From Pseudorhizobium banfieldiae (lineage in GTDB: Bacteria > Pseudomonadota > Alphaproteobacteria > Rhizobiales > Rhizobiaceae), in NCBI RefSeq assembly GCF_000967425.1, contig NZ_FO082820.1, positions 1,426,001 through 1,490,000 of the forward strand: a stretch of 64,000 nucleotides of DNA, in the 5' to 3' direction. Below, piece after piece: positions 1-21,097 of the stretch. The notes beneath the pieces are model-generated. The model was not told the DNA's origin. It worked only from the letters and a program-made list of their open reading frames with translations, and searched no databases. A program made the position numbers and the translations under genes. The first letter of the stretch is position 1, and every line of letters starts with the position of its first letter.

Positions 1-154
1 ATGGGTTCTCAAGAGGATGGTCCCCGTTCGAAAGGCTCGGCAATCCGGCCGGCAGTTCGAAAAGCGGGACGAGTTTGACACCCATGTTGACGGGATCGAC
101 TGGCCAGCGAATCCCGTCCGTTGTAGGCCCGGATGCATTTTTGAAGGAGCGACG

Positions 155-4318
<4,164 letters not shown>

Positions 4319-4328
4319 TCTCCGACAG

Positions 4329-4355
4329 GGCGCGCGCTACAGGCTGGCGCGCGCC
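4329..4355 (+). other. rpoB-rpoC intergenic hairpin
   Basis: A perfect 9-bp GC stem (4329-4337 with 4347-4355) has a 9-base loop, 11 bases after the rpoB stop codon. No T-run follows, so it looks more like an RNA-processing or mRNA-stability hairpin than a terminator, in keeping with rpoB and rpoC being co-transcribed. Confidence 0.5.
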
Positions 4356-4506
4356 GCTCTCTTCCCGTTCGGCCAGAGCTGAAAGGGCAGGGGAAGTTTC
4401 GCCGCATTCTGCGGCTATGACCATTTTGAGCGACAGACTTTCCGTCCCGGGAATTGGGAAGGTCATGATCGCAAGTTGAGGGCGTTTGCCCCGTAAGGAG
4501 ATAGGC

Positions 4507-8715
<4,209 letters not shown>

Positions 8716-8746
8716 TCGGTGCTGTAATCACCTGTTTGAAGAACAA

Positions 8747-8773
8747 AAAACGCCCGGTTCATCCGGGCGTTTT
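8747..8773 (+). terminator. rpoBC operon terminator
   Basis: An 11-bp stem with core CGCCCGG/CCGGGCG (8747-8757 with 8763-8773) and a 5-base loop ends in TTTT. It lies just after rpoC and closes the rplKAJL-rpoBC transcription unit. Confidence 0.9.
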
Positions 8774-8814
8774 CGCATTCTGGAGCCGATGGAGCATTAG
8801 CGACCTCTGAAGTG

Positions 8815-8828
8815 TTGACCTATGGCAA
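8815..8828 (+). promoter_or_regulatory. FNR/FixK-type box upstream of the cytochrome c peroxidase gene
   Basis: The sequence TTGACCTATGGCAA fits the rhizobial FixK/FNR pattern TTGA-N6-(T/G)CAA. A class II geometry (box centre at -41.5) would put the start site near 8863 and a -10 at CTAGAT (8849-8854), a plausible rhizobial -10. An inverted repeat TTGAGT-N7-ACTCAA (8854-8872) follows in the leader. Cytochrome c peroxidases are classic FNR-family targets. The role is inferred from motif and position. Confidence 0.55.
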
Positions 8829-8886
8829 GGCGCTACCTTGGAAGCCTTCTAGATTGAGTCATGTTCACTCAAGAACGGAGACTCAA

Positions 8887-9947
8887 ATGAAAAAGCTCAT
8901 GTCGTCGGTCGCCCTTGGCGTCTTGCTGGCGACAGCCGCAATCGCAGCCGAGCCGGTTCCCGAAGATCTGAGGGAAACCGCGCTCGAACTGTTCAAACCC
9001 CTGCCTTCGACGATTCCTTCGGTCAGGGACAACAAGATCACCCCGGAAAAGATCGAGTTGGGCAAGGCCCTGTTCTTTGACCCACGCGTCTCGGCATCCG
9101 GCGTCTTCTCGTGCAACTCGTGCCATAACCTGGCGACGGGCGGGGACGATAACCTTGAGACCTCGATCGGCCACGGCTGGCAGAAGGGCCCGCGCAACTC
9201 GCCGACGGCGCTGAACGCGGTCTTCAACATCGCCCAGTTCTGGGATGGCCGCGCCGACGATCTCAAGGCCCAGGCCAAGGGGCCGGTCCAGGCTGGAGTC
9301 GAAATGGCCAACACGCCGGACAACGTCATTGCGATGCTGAAGTCGATGCCCGACTACGTCGCTTGGTTCAAGGCGGCCTTTCCGGATGAGGAAGATCCGG
9401 TCACCTTCGACAACTTTGCCAAGGCGATCGAAGCCTTCGAGGCGACGCTCATCACGCCTGCACCCTTCGATGCCTTCCTGAATGGCGACAACGATGCGAT
9501 GACGACGGAAGCCAAGCAGGGGCTGTCCTTGTTCATCGACAAGGGCTGCACCGCGTGCCATGCCGGCATCAACGTCGGTGGTGAGGGCTACTATCCCTTC
9601 GGTCTGGTCGAAAGACCGGGCGCCGATGTTCTCCCGGAGAACGACAAGGGCGCTTCATGGTCACGGAAACGGCGGACGATTCCTACGTCTTCCGCGCAGC
9701 GCCCCTGCGCAACATCGCCGTTACCGCGCCATACTTCCACTCAGGCAAGGTATGGGATCTGAAGCAGGCGGTCGCGATTATGGGTGAATCGCAACTGGGC
9801 GAGAATCTCGCCGATGAGGAAATCGACCTGATCGTGGCGTTCCTCAATTCGCTGACAGGCAGGGTTCCGGAAATCACCTATCCGATCCTTCCGGCCGAGA
9901 CGGCCGAAACCCCGAGGCCAATCAGCATCATCCCGTCCTCCCAGTAA
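8887..9947 (+). pseudogene. Di-haem cytochrome c peroxidase (MauG/CcpA family), frameshifted
   Basis: Periplasmic di-haem peroxidase that would reduce hydrogen peroxide with electrons from cytochrome c. ATG 8887 has GGAG upstream and starts a Sec signal peptide ending near residue 21 (IAA-EP). Haem sites are CNSCH (76-80) and CTACH (221-225). After ENDKG (codon 9649-9651) the frame leaves the family pattern and runs out at 9762. The conserved C-terminal part (RFMVTETADDSYVFR..., FHSGKVWDL) continues in another frame to 9947. One base, a C in the run around 9650-9651, is missing. All of the coding matter is otherwise present, so this is either a recent inactivation or a sequence error. Confidence 0.85.
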
Positions 9948-9971
9948 GGGAAAATGCTGCTTGAATGAGTT

Positions 9972-10001
9972 GAGCACCCGCCGGCGCGCCGGCGGGTGCT
10001 C
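9972..10001. terminator. Convergent palindrome after the peroxidase gene
   Basis: A perfect 30-base palindrome lies between the peroxidase gene and the small reverse-strand gene, placed to stop transcription from both sides. It has no clear T-run on either strand, so factor-independent termination is not certain. Confidence 0.6.
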
Positions 10002-10006
10002 CTGAT

Positions 10007-10303
10007 TCATGGGGCAAAACGGATAATGGCAACTTCGCCCTCGAGCGCACCCTGATAGGCGGAAGCGTGCGGCTCTTCGAGCGGCACTTCCTGCAGCACG
10101 CCGATCTGGTCCAGGTCTGCTTCCACGAAACCCTCTTCCGACAGGGCGTTCAGCGCCTCGCGTACGGCGGAATCGTCATCCGGCGCCTGCAGCATGATGT
10201 GCAGGTCAATACCCTGCATGTCTTTGCTCTCATAGGCCTTGCCGATGATGATGAACACCATTGGTCCTTCCAGATTGTTATCGTTGTCGGGGGCGGTCAC
10301 CAT
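10007..10303 (-). CDS. Small conserved hypothetical protein
   Basis: 98 aa, acidic, with no signal peptide or membrane segment. I do not recognise a named family. ATG 10303 has GGAG eight bases upstream; a later Met (10261) is possible. A central stretch, IDLHIMLQAPDDDSAVREALNALSEEGF, reads like a small alpha/beta fold in which a strand is followed by a helix. Sitting between rpoC and rpsL, it looks like a rhizobial lineage-specific gene. It is transcribed against the ribosomal operons, so it is independent of them. Confidence 0.75.
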   Translation of the reverse strand: MVTAPDNDNNLEGPMVFIIIGKAYESKDMQGIDLHIMLQAPDDDSAVREALNALSEEGFVEADLDQIGVLQEVPLEEPHASAYQGALEGEVAIIRFAP

Positions 10304-10789
10304 ACTGAACTCCGTTGGGTACTTGTCGGGCGGGACTCACCTTGAGTCCCCGTTGGCTGGATGGTAGGCGCATCGCGGGGCTTCGCAAAGTATCGAAGGT
10401 GGACTGCGCCCACTCGCTTGCGCAATGCGGGGTGAAGTCTTAACTTTATGTCGTCGACCGGCGCTTGGAAGGGCTGAAAGCCATTATTTTCCGCCTCGGT
10501 CTTGACGGGGAGGGGCTAAAACAGTAAACGCCCCACCATCGGAAGCGACGTGAGGCTTGTCCGTCCGGAACGACTCGTCCCGGAGTACGTCTCAAACGCG
10601 GTTCCAGACGCACGTTGAAGACACGAATGCTGCACGCATGACGCATGAGGAATGCGTCCTCTGCCTTCTGTGGTCCATCCGGATTTCGGATAGGGCCACG
10701 TTTTGCGCATGAATGTGTGTGTCGCCGCCGGAGACGGCATCAGATTGGCCCGAAAGGGCTTGGAAGAAGATTTTGCAAGGGATGGTTAT
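10304..10789 (+). other. str operon upstream region
   Basis: A stretch of 486 bases without a gene separates the reverse-strand small gene from rpsL. It contains the str promoter candidate (10501-10529) and so a leader of roughly 250 bases. An in-frame extension of rpsL back to 10703 is open but has no ribosome site or family match. I see no riboswitch or repeat in it. Confidence 0.5.
10501..10529 (+). promoter_or_regulatory. Candidate sigma-70 promoter of the str operon
   Basis: CTTGAC at 10501-10506, the favoured rhizobial -35, is followed 17 bases later by GTAAAC (10524-10529), a weak -10. It is the best match in the region before rpsL. The -10 differs clearly from the rhizobial CTATAT form, so the exact site is tentative. 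Confidence 0.4.
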
Positions 10790-11161
10790 ATGCCTACCGT
10801 AAACCAGCTGATCCGCAAGCCGCGTCAGGCACAGGTAAAGCGCAACAAGGTTCCTGCTCTGCAGGAGAATCCGCAGAAGCGCGGCGTTTGCACCCGCGTG
10901 TACACCACGACCCCGAAGAAGCCGAACTCGGCTCTGCGTAAGGTCGCCAAGATCCGCCTGACGAATGGCTTCGAAGTCATCGGCTATATCCCGGGCGAGG
11001 GGCATAACCTTCAGGAGCACTCCGTGGTCATGATCCGCGGCGGCCGCGTCAAGGACTTGCCGGGTGTTCGCTACCACATCATCCGCGGCGTCCTCGATAC
11101 CCAGGGTGTCAAGAACCGCAAGCAGCGCCGTTCCAAGTACGGTGCCAAGCGTCCGAAGTAA
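10790..11161 (+). CDS. rpsL: 30S ribosomal protein S12
   Basis: S12 of the decoding centre, 123 aa. ATG 10790 follows AAGGGA and gives the usual start [10 protein letters not shown]; the open frame extends further upstream but without family similarity. The conserved [13 protein letters not shown] and GGRVKDLPG loops, where streptomycin-resistance changes at Lys43 and Lys88 arise, are wild type. It is first in the str operon, with rpsG 81 bases downstream. Confidence 0.98.
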
Positions 11162-11242
11162 TCCTTCGGATTTCATTCTATTCGGCGCTGCGCGAGGTTC
11201 TCCGCGTGATAAAGCGCCTGCAACTCTTGAGAGACGAGAAGT

Positions 11243-11713
11243 ATGTCCCGACGTCACAGTGCAGAAAAGCGTGAGATCAACCCGGACCCGAAGTTCGGCG
11301 ATCTGGTCGTCACCAAGTTCATGAACGCCATCATGCTCCACGGCAAGAAGTCCGTGGCTGAAAGCATTGTTTATGGTGCGTTCGACTCCGTGCAGAACAA
11401 GGCGAAGCAGGAGCCCCTGGCAATCTTCCACCAGGCTCTCGACAACGTCGCTCCGCATGTCGAAGTCCGTTCGCGCCGCGTCGGTGGTGCAACCTACCAG
11501 GTTCCGGTCGATGTTCGGCCGGAGCGCCGTCAGGCTCTTGCGATCCGCTGGCTCATCGCCGCAGCCCGCAAGCGCAACGAAACCACGATGATCGATCGCC
11601 TCTCGGGTGAATTGATGGATGCCGCCAACAACCGCGGCAGCGCCGTCAAGAAGCGCGAAGACACGCACAAGATGGCCGACGCCAACCGCGCCTTCTCGCA
11701 TTACCGCTGGTAA
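11243..11713 (+). CDS. rpsG: 30S ribosomal protein S7
   Basis: S7, 156 aa, primary binder of the 16S rRNA 3' major domain. It starts [20 protein letters not shown] and ends in the usual AFSHYRW motif, so both ends are complete. The ribosome site before ATG 11243 is weak (GAGACGAG). It lies between rpsL and fusA in standard str order. Confidence 0.98.
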   Translation: MSRRHSAEKREINPDPKFGDLVVTKFMNAIMLHGKKSVAESIVYGAFDSVQNKAKQEPLAIFHQALDNVAPHVEVRSRRVGGATYQVPVDVRPERRQALAIRWLIAAARKRNETTMIDRLSGELMDAANNRGSAVKKREDTHKMADANRAFSHYRW

Positions 11714-11746
11714 TCTTCATCCGATCGAATTTCGAAAGGCAGTCCT

Positions 11747-13846
<2,100 letters not shown>

Positions 13847-13911
13847 CCGGGGTATCCCTCTGAACCCATAGAACATTCTCCCGCAAGGGGCTAAAGAACG
13901 GAGAGCCGGAA

Positions 13912-15087
<1,176 letters not shown>

Positions 15088-15094
15088 TGGTTTG

Positions 15095-15125
15095 CCAAAG
15101 GCGCAGGGCTGCTCTGCGCCTTTGG
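15095..15125 (+). terminator. Hairpin after tuf
   Basis: A 12-bp perfect stem (15095-15106 with 15114-15125) has a 7-base loop and begins seven bases after the tuf stop. There is no real T-run, so it may be a partial terminator or 3'-end stabiliser that lets some transcripts read into the S10 genes. Confidence 0.6.
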
Positions 15126-15394
15126 TGGCAGAATCTTTAAGCAAGACGCCGGTGGCGACTTGCTTATGACATGAAAATGTAGCAAATGGCGCGCGAGCGC
15201 GATTTGCCCCTGCTTCGAATGGGGCAGGGAACTGCAATCAACAATAAGGTGGGCCAATCGGCCCGGAGAGTGGAAAGGGATCCCGCGCCCCGGTGTCCCC
15301 TTCGATCTTTGAAACCGGTGGTCCGCCTTAGGTGAAAGAAAAACCCGTGCCGTATTGCGTGCATGTGGCTAACGAAGAACAAGGATAACGTCGA
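15126..15394 (+). other. S10 operon leader region
   Basis: The gene-free stretch between the tuf hairpin and rpsJ. A weak -35-like CTTGCT (15159-15164) is visible, without a convincing -10. An imperfect inverted repeat (GCAAAT ... ATTTGC, about 15182-15207) may be a leader stem. I see no known L4-binding leader of the enterobacterial type. Confidence 0.35.
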
Positions 15395-15703
15395 ATGAAC
15401 GGCCAAAATATCCGCATTCGCCTGAAGGCATTCGATCATCGTATTCTCGACGCTTCCACGCGCGAGATCGTGTCGACGGCGAAGCGCACCGGTGCTAGTG
15501 TCCGGGGCCCCGTTCCGCTTCCGACCCGAATCGAGAAGTTTACGGTTAACCGGTCCCCCCACATCGACAAGAAGAGCCGCGAGCAGTTCGAGATGCGCAC
15601 GCACAAGCGCCTCCTCGACATCGTAGATCCGACACCGCAGACGGTAGACGCGCTGATGAAGCTCGATCTCGCCGCTGGTGTCGATGTTGAGATCAAGCTC
15701 TGA
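15395..15703 (+). CDS. rpsJ: 30S ribosomal protein S10
   Basis: S10 (NusE), 102 aa, a 30S head protein and a partner in NusB antitermination. It starts [19 protein letters not shown] and contains the [20 protein letters not shown] loop. It is the first S10 operon gene; rplC follows 37 bases later. Confidence 0.98.
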   Translation: MNGQNIRIRLKAFDHRILDASTREIVSTAKRTGASVRGPVPLPTRIEKFTVNRSPHIDKKSREQFEMRTHKRLLDIVDPTPQTVDALMKLDLAAGVDVEIKL

Positions 15704-15740
15704 GGCTGCTGCCTCGAGCTGAGTGAGAAGGATTGAACCG

Positions 15741-16382
15741 ATGCGTTCGGGTGTAATTGCACAGAAAGTGGGAATGACCCGCGTCTACAACGACGCTGGG
15801 GAACATATCCCGGTAACGGTATTGCGGCTGGAAAACTGCCAGGTCGTTGCTCATCGCACCAAGGAAAAGAACGGCTACACGGCTGTTCAGCTGGGTGCCG
15901 GCACGGCCAAGGTGAAAAACACGACCAAGGCGCTGCGCGGCCATTTTGCCGTCGCCGAAGTCGAGCCGAAGTCGAAGCTCGTCGAGTTTCGTGTTTCCGA
16001 AGACAACATGATCGATGTCGGCACCGAGCTGAAGGCTTCGCACTTCGAAGCCGGCCAGCTGGTGGACGTAACTGGTACCTCGATCGGTAAGGGTTTTGCC
16101 GGCGCCATGAAGCGCCACAACTTCGGCGGTCTGCGGGCCACGCACGGTGTGTCCGTTTCGCACCGTTCGCATGGTTCGACCGGTTCCAACCAGGATCCGG
16201 GCCGCGTCTGGAAGGGCAAGCGCATGGCCGGTCACATGGGCCAGACGCGCGTCACCACCCAGAACCTCGAAGTTGTCTCTACCGACGAAGGCCGCGGCCT
16301 GATCCTCGTCAAGGGTGCCGTCCCCGGCTCCAAGGGCGCTTGGATCGTTGTTCGCGACGCCGTCAAGTCGGCTGCGAAGTAA
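15741..16382 (+). CDS. rplC: 50S ribosomal protein L3
   Basis: L3, 213 aa, 23S rRNA binder near the peptidyl transferase centre. I take ATG 15741 (AAGGA upstream, [16 protein letters not shown]) over the in-frame ATG six codons earlier. The long loop with the methylatable Gln ([19 protein letters not shown]) is intact. rplD follows 13 bases later. Confidence 0.98.
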   Translation: MRSGVIAQKVGMTRVYNDAGEHIPVTVLRLENCQVVAHRTKEKNGYTAVQLGAGTAKVKNTTKALRGHFAVAEVEPKSKLVEFRVSEDNMIDVGTELKASHFEAGQLVDVTGTSIGKGFAGAMKRHNFGGLRATHGVSVSHRSHGSTGSNQDPGRVWKGKRMAGHMGQTRVTTQNLEVVSTDEGRGLILVKGAVPGSKGAWIVVRDAVKSAAK

Positions 16383-16395
16383 GGGAGCCAAGCAC

Positions 16396-17016
16396 ATGGA
16401 ATTCAACGTCAAGACCCTCGAGGGTAAAGACGCTGGCAAGGTCTCCCTTTCGGATGAGATCTTCGGCCTCGACCCCCGTGAAGACATTCTCGCCCGCATG
16501 GTTCGTTGGCAGCTTGCCAAGAAGCAGCAGGGCACCCACAAGATCAAGAACCGTTCGGAAGTCTCCCGCACCGGTGCAAAGATGTACAAGCAGAAGGGTA
16601 CGGGCCGCGCTCGTCACCACTCCGCTCGTGCTCCCCAGTTCCGTGGCGGTGGCAAGGCTCACGGCCCGGTCGTCCGCAGCCATGCTCACGATCTTCCCAA
16701 GAAGGTTCGTGCATTGGCGCTGCGCCACGCCCTCTCGGCCAAGCTGAAGGCTGAAGACCTGATCGTCATCGACAATCTGGTTGCTGCCGAAGCCAAGACC
16801 AAGGCGCTTGTCGGTTCGTTCGCGTCGCTCGGCCTCACCAATGCGCTGATCATCGGTGGCTCCGAACTCGACAACAACTTCAAGCTCGCCGCCCAGAACA
16901 TCCCGAACGTCGATGTTCTGCCGGTTCAGGGCATCAATGTTTACGACATCCTGCGTCGAGGCAAGCTCGTGCTGTCCAAGGCTGCGGTGGAAGCTCTAGA
17001 GGAGCGTTTCAAGTGA
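16396..17016 (+). CDS. rplD: 50S ribosomal protein L4
   Basis: L4, 206 aa, lines the exit tunnel. GGAG precedes ATG 16396, giving [16 protein letters not shown]. The tunnel loop [22 protein letters not shown] is intact. Its stop overlaps the GTG start of rplW, which indicates translational coupling. Confidence 0.98.
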   Translation: MEFNVKTLEGKDAGKVSLSDEIFGLDPREDILARMVRWQLAKKQQGTHKIKNRSEVSRTGAKMYKQKGTGRARHHSARAPQFRGGGKAHGPVVRSHAHDLPKKVRALALRHALSAKLKAEDLIVIDNLVAAEAKTKALVGSFASLGLTNALIIGGSELDNNFKLAAQNIPNVDVLPVQGINVYDILRRGKLVLSKAAVEALEERFK

Positions 17017-17306
17017 CCGATCTTCGCCACTATGATGTGATCGTCTCGCCGGCGATCACCGAAAAGTCGACACTGGTATCGGAGCAGAACCAGGTCGTCT
17101 TCAACGTTGCCAAGGATGCTTCCAAGCCGGAAATCAAGGCTGCCGTCGAGGCGCTGTTCGGTGTGAAGGTCAAGGCCGTGAACACGCTGGTCCGCAAGGG
17201 CAAGGTAAAGCGGTTCCGCGGCTTTATTGGCAAGCAGAAGGACGTGAAGAAGGCCGTCGTCACGCTGGTCGAAGGCCAGACCATCGACGTCTCCACCGGA
17301 CTCTGA
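17013..17306 (+). CDS. rplW: 50S ribosomal protein L23
   Basis: L23, 97 aa, sits at the tunnel exit and docks trigger factor and SRP. It uses a GTG start inside GTGA, overlapping the rplD stop by four bases, with AGAGGAG upstream. The sequence begins [19 protein letters not shown], as in the family. rplB follows after 11 bases. Confidence 0.98.
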   Translation: MTDLRHYDVIVSPAITEKSTLVSEQNQVVFNVAKDASKPEIKAAVEALFGVKVKAVNTLVRKGKVKRFRGFIGKQKDVKKAVVTLVEGQTIDVSTGL

Positions 17307-17317
17307 GGTAAAGAACA

Positions 17318-18154
17318 ATGGCATTGAAAAGCTACAACCCGACGTCTCCGAGCCAGCGCCAGCTGGTCATCGTCGACCGGTCCGGTCTCCACAAGGGCAA
17401 GCCGGTCAAGGCGCTGACGGAAGGTCTCTCCAAGAGCGGCGGCCGCAACAACCTCGGCCGCATCACCGCCCGCTTCATCGGCGGCGGTCACAAGCGTACC
17501 TACCGCCTGGTCGACTTCAAGCGTCGCAAGTTCGACGTCGAAGGCACGGTCGAGCGTCTGGAATACGACCCCAACCGCACGGCGTTCATCGCCCTCGTCA
17601 AGTACGAGGACGGTGAGCTGGCTTATATCCTTGCTCCGCAGCGTCTCGCTGCCGGCGACAAGGTGATCGCGTCCGACAAGGCTGTCGACGTGAAGCCCGG
17701 CAACGCCATGCCGCTGCAGTACATCCCGGTCGGTTCGATCGTCCACAATGTCGAGATGAAGCCGGGCAAGGGCGGGCAGATTGCACGTTCCGCCGGTACC
17801 TATGTTCAGCTCGTCGGTCGCGACCAGGGCATGGCCATCCTGCGCCTGAACTCGGGCGAGCAGCGCCTGGTGCCGGGTTCCTGCCTGGCGACCGTTGGTG
17901 CCGTCTCCAACCCGGACCACGGCAACATCAACGACGGCAAGGCTGGTCGTACCCGCTGGCGCGGCAAGACCCCGCATAACCGCGGTGTCGTCATGAACCC
18001 CGTCGACCACCCGCACGGCGGTGGTGAAGGCCGCACCTCGGGTGGCCGTCATCCCGTCACCCCGTGGGGTAAGCCCACCAAGGGCAAGCGTACGCGCTCG
18101 AACAAGTCGACCGACAAGTTCATCATGCGTTCGCGCCATCAGCGCAAGAAGTAA
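17318..18154 (+). CDS. rplB: 50S ribosomal protein L2
   Basis: L2, 278 aa, bridges the subunits near the peptidyl transferase centre. It begins [16 protein letters not shown], and the conserved [21 protein letters not shown] segment near residues 224-245 carries the functionally important His. Full length, in standard S10 order. Confidence 0.98.
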   Translation: MALKSYNPTSPSQRQLVIVDRSGLHKGKPVKALTEGLSKSGGRNNLGRITARFIGGGHKRTYRLVDFKRRKFDVEGTVERLEYDPNRTAFIALVKYEDGELAYILAPQRLAAGDKVIASDKAVDVKPGNAMPLQYIPVGSIVHNVEMKPGKGGQIARSAGTYVQLVGRDQGMAILRLNSGEQRLVPGSCLATVGAVSNPDHGNINDGKAGRTRWRGKTPHNRGVVMNPVDHPHGGGEGRTSGGRHPVTPWGKPTKGKRTRSNKSTDKFIMRSRHQRKK

Positions 18155-18169
18155 GAGAGGTAGTCAGGA

Positions 18170-18448
18170 ATGGCTCGTTCAGTATGGAAAGGCCCGTTTG
18201 TTGACGGCTATCTTCTCAAGAAGGCTGAGAAGGTTCGTGAAGGCGGCCGCAGTGAAGTGATCAAGATCTGGAGCCGTCGCTCCACGATCCTGCCGCAGTT
18301 CGTCGGTCTCACCTTCGGTGTCTACAACGGCAGCAAGCACGTGCCGGTCTCGGTCAACGAAGACATGGTCGGCCACAAGTTCGGCGAATTCTCTCCGACC
18401 CGGACCTACTACGGTCACGGCGCGGACAAGAAGGCGAAGAGGAAGTAA
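18170..18448 (+). CDS. rpsS: 30S ribosomal protein S19
   Basis: S19, 92 aa, a 30S head protein that contacts S13. Starts [20 protein letters not shown] and contains [21 protein letters not shown]. Only two bases separate its stop from rplV. Confidence 0.98.
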   Translation: MARSVWKGPFVDGYLLKKAEKVREGGRSEVIKIWSRRSTILPQFVGLTFGVYNGSKHVPVSVNEDMVGHKFGEFSPTRTYYGHGADKKAKRK

Positions 18449-18450
18449 CG

Positions 18451-18840
18451 ATGGCGAAGGCAAAGACCGAACGCCGGCTGAAGGACAACGAGGCGCAAGC
18501 CGTTGCCCGCACGCTCCGCGTCAGCCCGCAGAAGCTGAACCTCGTTGCCGCCCTGATCCGCGGCAAGAAGGTCGACCGCGCGCTTGCTGAGCTGGAATTC
18601 TCCCGCAAGCGCATCGCAGGCACGGTGAAGAAGACTCTCGAGTCCGCAATCGCCAATGCCGAGAACAACCATGACCTCGACGTCGACAGCCTGATCGTAT
18701 CGGAAGCATACGTCGGCAAGTCGATTGTCATGAAGCGTTTCCACGCTCGCGGTCGCGGCCGTGCATCTCGTATCGAGAAGCCGTTCGCGCACCTGACGAT
18801 CGTCGTTCGCGAAGTCGAGGAAAAAGGGGAGGCCGCATAA
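18451..18840 (+). CDS. rplV: 50S ribosomal protein L22
   Basis: L22, 129 aa, tunnel constriction protein. The beta-hairpin loop, [20 protein letters not shown], contains no macrolide-resistance-type deletion. The stop codon shares its last base with the rpsC start (TAATG), indicating coupled translation. Confidence 0.98.
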   Translation: MAKAKTERRLKDNEAQAVARTLRVSPQKLNLVAALIRGKKVDRALAELEFSRKRIAGTVKKTLESAIANAENNHDLDVDSLIVSEAYVGKSIVMKRFHARGRGRASRIEKPFAHLTIVVREVEEKGEAA

Positions 18841-19568
18841 TGGGCCAGAAAATCAATCCGATCGGCTTCCGCCTCGGCATCAACCGTACCTGGGATAGCC
18901 GCTGGTTCGCCGACAATGCCGAATACGGCCAGCTGCTGCACGAGGATCTGAAGATTCGCGCGTATCTGATGTCCGAGTTGAAGCAGGCCGGTATCGCCAA
19001 GGTGGTCATCGAGCGTCCGCACAAAAAGTGCCGCGTGACGATCCACTCCGCTCGTCCGGGCCTGATCATCGGCAAGAAGGGCGCCGACATCGAAAAGCTC
19101 CGCAAGAAGCTTTCCGAGATGACGTCTTCCGAAACGCACCTCAACATCGTCGAGGTTCGCAAGCCGGAAGTCGATGCGACGCTGGTTGCCCAGTCGATCG
19201 CCCAGCAGCTCGAGCGTCGCGTGGCCTTCCGCCGCGCCATGAAGCGCGCTGTTCAGTCTGCAATGCGTCTTGGCGCCGAAGGCATCAAGATCACCTGCGG
19301 CGGTCGTCTTGGCGGCGCGGAAATCGCCCGTACGGAATGGTACCGCGAAGGTCGCGTTCCGCTTCACACGCTGCGCGCCGACATCGACTACGGTACGGCC
19401 GAAGCTGAAACCGCCTACGGCATCTGCGGCATCAAGGTCTGGATCTTCAAGGGCGAGATCCTGGAGCACGATCCGATGGCTTCCGAACGCCGTGCGCTGG
19501 AAGGCGATGCACAGGGTCCGGCAAGCCGTGAACGTGGCGATCGTCGCCGCGAACGCGAAAACGCTTGA
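18840..19568 (+). CDS. rpsC: 30S ribosomal protein S3
   Basis: S3, 242 aa, at the mRNA entry channel. It has an N-terminal KH domain with the GKKG motif ([17 protein letters not shown], about residues 76-92) and a basic C-terminal tail. It overlaps rplV by one base. rplP follows after 38 bases. Confidence 0.98.
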   Translation: MGQKINPIGFRLGINRTWDSRWFADNAEYGQLLHEDLKIRAYLMSELKQAGIAKVVIERPHKKCRVTIHSARPGLIIGKKGADIEKLRKKLSEMTSSETHLNIVEVRKPEVDATLVAQSIAQQLERRVAFRRAMKRAVQSAMRLGAEGIKITCGGRLGGAEIARTEWYREGRVPLHTLRADIDYGTAEAETAYGICGIKVWIFKGEILEHDPMASERRALEGDAQGPASRERGDRRRERENA

Positions 19569-19606
19569 TCAACGCTGGCGAAAGATAAGCTCGGAGAAGT
19601 AAGAAA

Positions 19607-20020
19607 ATGTTGCAGCCAAAGCGTACAAAGTTCCGGAAGCAGTTCAAGGGACGCATCAAGGGTGTGGCCAAGGGCGGTTACGAGCTGGCCTTCGGCGAAT
19701 TCGGCCTCAAGGCTCAGGAACCGAACCGCGTCAACGCACGCGAGATCGAAGCGGCCCGTCGTGCCATCACGCGTTACATGAAGCGTGCTGGCCGGGTGTG
19801 GATCCGCGTGTTCCCTGATGTTCCGGTCACCGCGAAGCCTACCGAAGTCCGTATGGGTAAGGGTAAGGGTTCGGTCGAATACTGGGCATGCAAGGTCAAG
19901 CCTGGTCGGATGATGTTCGAGATCGACGGCGTGTCGGAAGAGATTGCTCGCGAGGCTCTGCGCCTCGGTTCGGCCAAGCTCTCCGTCAAGACCCGCTTCG
20001 TTCAGCGCATCGCAGAGTAA
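19607..20020 (+). CDS. rplP: 50S ribosomal protein L16
   Basis: L16, 137 aa, organises the A-site finger and peptidyl transferase region. It starts [16 protein letters not shown] and has [22 protein letters not shown] intact. It sits 12 bases before rpmC. Confidence 0.98.
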   Translation: MLQPKRTKFRKQFKGRIKGVAKGGYELAFGEFGLKAQEPNRVNAREIEAARRAITRYMKRAGRVWIRVFPDVPVTAKPTEVRMGKGKGSVEYWACKVKPGRMMFEIDGVSEEIAREALRLGSAKLSVKTRFVQRIAE

Positions 20021-20032
20021 GGAGAGGCTAGG

Positions 20033-20233
20033 ATGAAAGCCGAAGACGTTCGCGCCCTCACGGCCGACCAACTCAAGGACAAGCTTGCTGAGCTCAAGAA
20101 GGAGCAGTTCAACCTGCGCTTCCAGAAGGCCACCGGCCAGCTCGAGAAGTCCTCGCGAGTGAACGAAGTTCGCAAGGACATCGCCCGCTTGAAAACCATT
20201 GCCCGCCAGAAGGCGGCAGAAGCCAAGGCTTAA
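20033..20233 (+). CDS. rpmC: 50S ribosomal protein L29
   Basis: L29, 66 aa, a two-helix protein at the tunnel exit. The family signature is seen in [45 protein letters not shown] precedes ATG 20033. It lies between rplP and rpsQ as expected. Confidence 0.97.
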   Translation: MKAEDVRALTADQLKDKLAELKKEQFNLRFQKATGQLEKSSRVNEVRKDIARLKTIARQKAAEAKA

Positions 20234-20244
20234 GGAAGAACAAT

Positions 20245-20481
20245 ATGCCGAAACGCATTCTGCAGGGCGTCGTAGTTTCCGACAAGAACGAGAAGACCGT
20301 TGTTGTCCGCGTCGAGCGCCGATTCGCGCACCCGCTGCTTCAGAAGACGGTCCGCCGTTCGAAGAAGTACAAGGCGCATGACGAGAACAACCAGTACAAG
20401 GTAGGTGACGTAGTTTCCATCCAGGAATGCGCGCCGATCTCCAAGGATAAGCGCTGGACGGTTGTATCCGCCCAGGCTTGA
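20245..20481 (+). CDS. rpsQ: 30S ribosomal protein S17
   Basis: S17, 78 aa, an OB-fold 16S rRNA binder. [27 protein letters not shown] is typical. It is the last gene of the S10 group here: a 234-base gap with a terminator-like hairpin separates it from rplN. Confidence 0.97.
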   Translation: MPKRILQGVVVSDKNEKTVVVRVERRFAHPLLQKTVRRSKKYKAHDENNQYKVGDVVSIQECAPISKDKRWTVVSAQA

Positions 20482-20491
20482 TTCCAGACGA

Positions 20492-20523
20492 ATTTGCGCC
20501 GGGGCCTTGCTTCTGGCGCAAAT
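20492..20523 (+). other. Hairpin after rpsQ
   Basis: A 9-bp stem (20492-20500 with 20515-20523) with a 14-base loop, just after the rpsQ stop. It is the first of two hairpins between the S10 and spc groups and lacks a T-run. Confidence 0.45.
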
Positions 20524-20552
20524 ATCTGTATGAAGCACGCCATCGGCGCAGG

Positions 20553-20576
20553 ACGCTCGGCAACGAGCGTTCTTTT
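20553..20576 (+). terminator. Terminator-like hairpin between S10 and spc groups
   Basis: A 7-bp stem ACGCTCG/CGAGCGT (20553-20559 with 20564-20570) is capped by a GCAA (GNRA) tetraloop and followed by TCTTTT. It is the right shape for an intrinsic terminator and implies that rplN has its own promoter between 20577 and 20715. CTTGGC at 20614-20619 is a weak -35 candidate. Confidence 0.65.
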
Positions 20577-20715
20577 GCTTTGAGCGCAGGGAAGGTCCTT
20601 AACAGGAAACCACCTTGGCAAGATCCATCCCGCGCACAATGAAATTCTGTCCATAAGCCGGATCGGGGCGTTCGCGCGCCCGGTCGTTCCGGTCATTAGA
20701 AAAAGGCGACCTGAC

Positions 20716-21084
20716 ATGATTCAGATGCAAACAAACCTCGACGTGGCGGATAATTCCGGCGCACGTCGTGTCATGTGCATCAAGGTGCTGGGCGGCTCCA
20801 AGCGCAAGTACGCTTCGATCGGCGACGTTATCGTCGTTTCGATCAAGGAAGCGATCCCGCGCGGCCGCGTGAAGAAGGGCGACGTGATGAAGGCGGTTGT
20901 TGTGCGTACCGCCAAGGACATCCGTCGTGCCGACGGCAGCGTCATCCGCTTCGACAACAACGCGGCGGTCCTCATCGACAACAAGAAAGAGCCGATCGGT
21001 ACCCGTATCTTCGGACCGGTTCCGCGCGAACTTCGCGCCAAGAACCACATGAAGATCATCTCCCTGGCTCCAGAAGTACTGTAA
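20716..21084 (+). CDS. rplN: 50S ribosomal protein L14
   Basis: L14, 122 aa, at the subunit interface and binding site of the silencing factor RsfS. Starts [27 protein letters not shown]. First gene of the spc group, behind a terminator-like hairpin. Confidence 0.98.
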   Translation: MIQMQTNLDVADNSGARRVMCIKVLGGSKRKYASIGDVIVVSIKEAIPRGRVKKGDVMKAVVVRTAKDIRRADGSVIRFDNNAAVLIDNKKEPIGTRIFGPVPRELRAKNHMKIISLAPEVL

Positions 21085-21097
21085 GGGAGCGATAGCG

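Noticed and set aside
71..103. TTGACA at 75-80 as a promoter before rpoB
   Set aside because: No acceptable -10 lies 16-18 bases downstream, and rpoB is normally read from the rplKAJL promoter.
10790..11161. Possible streptomycin-resistance change in S12
   Set aside because: The Lys43 and Lys88 loops are wild type, so unlike rpoB this marker is not seen.
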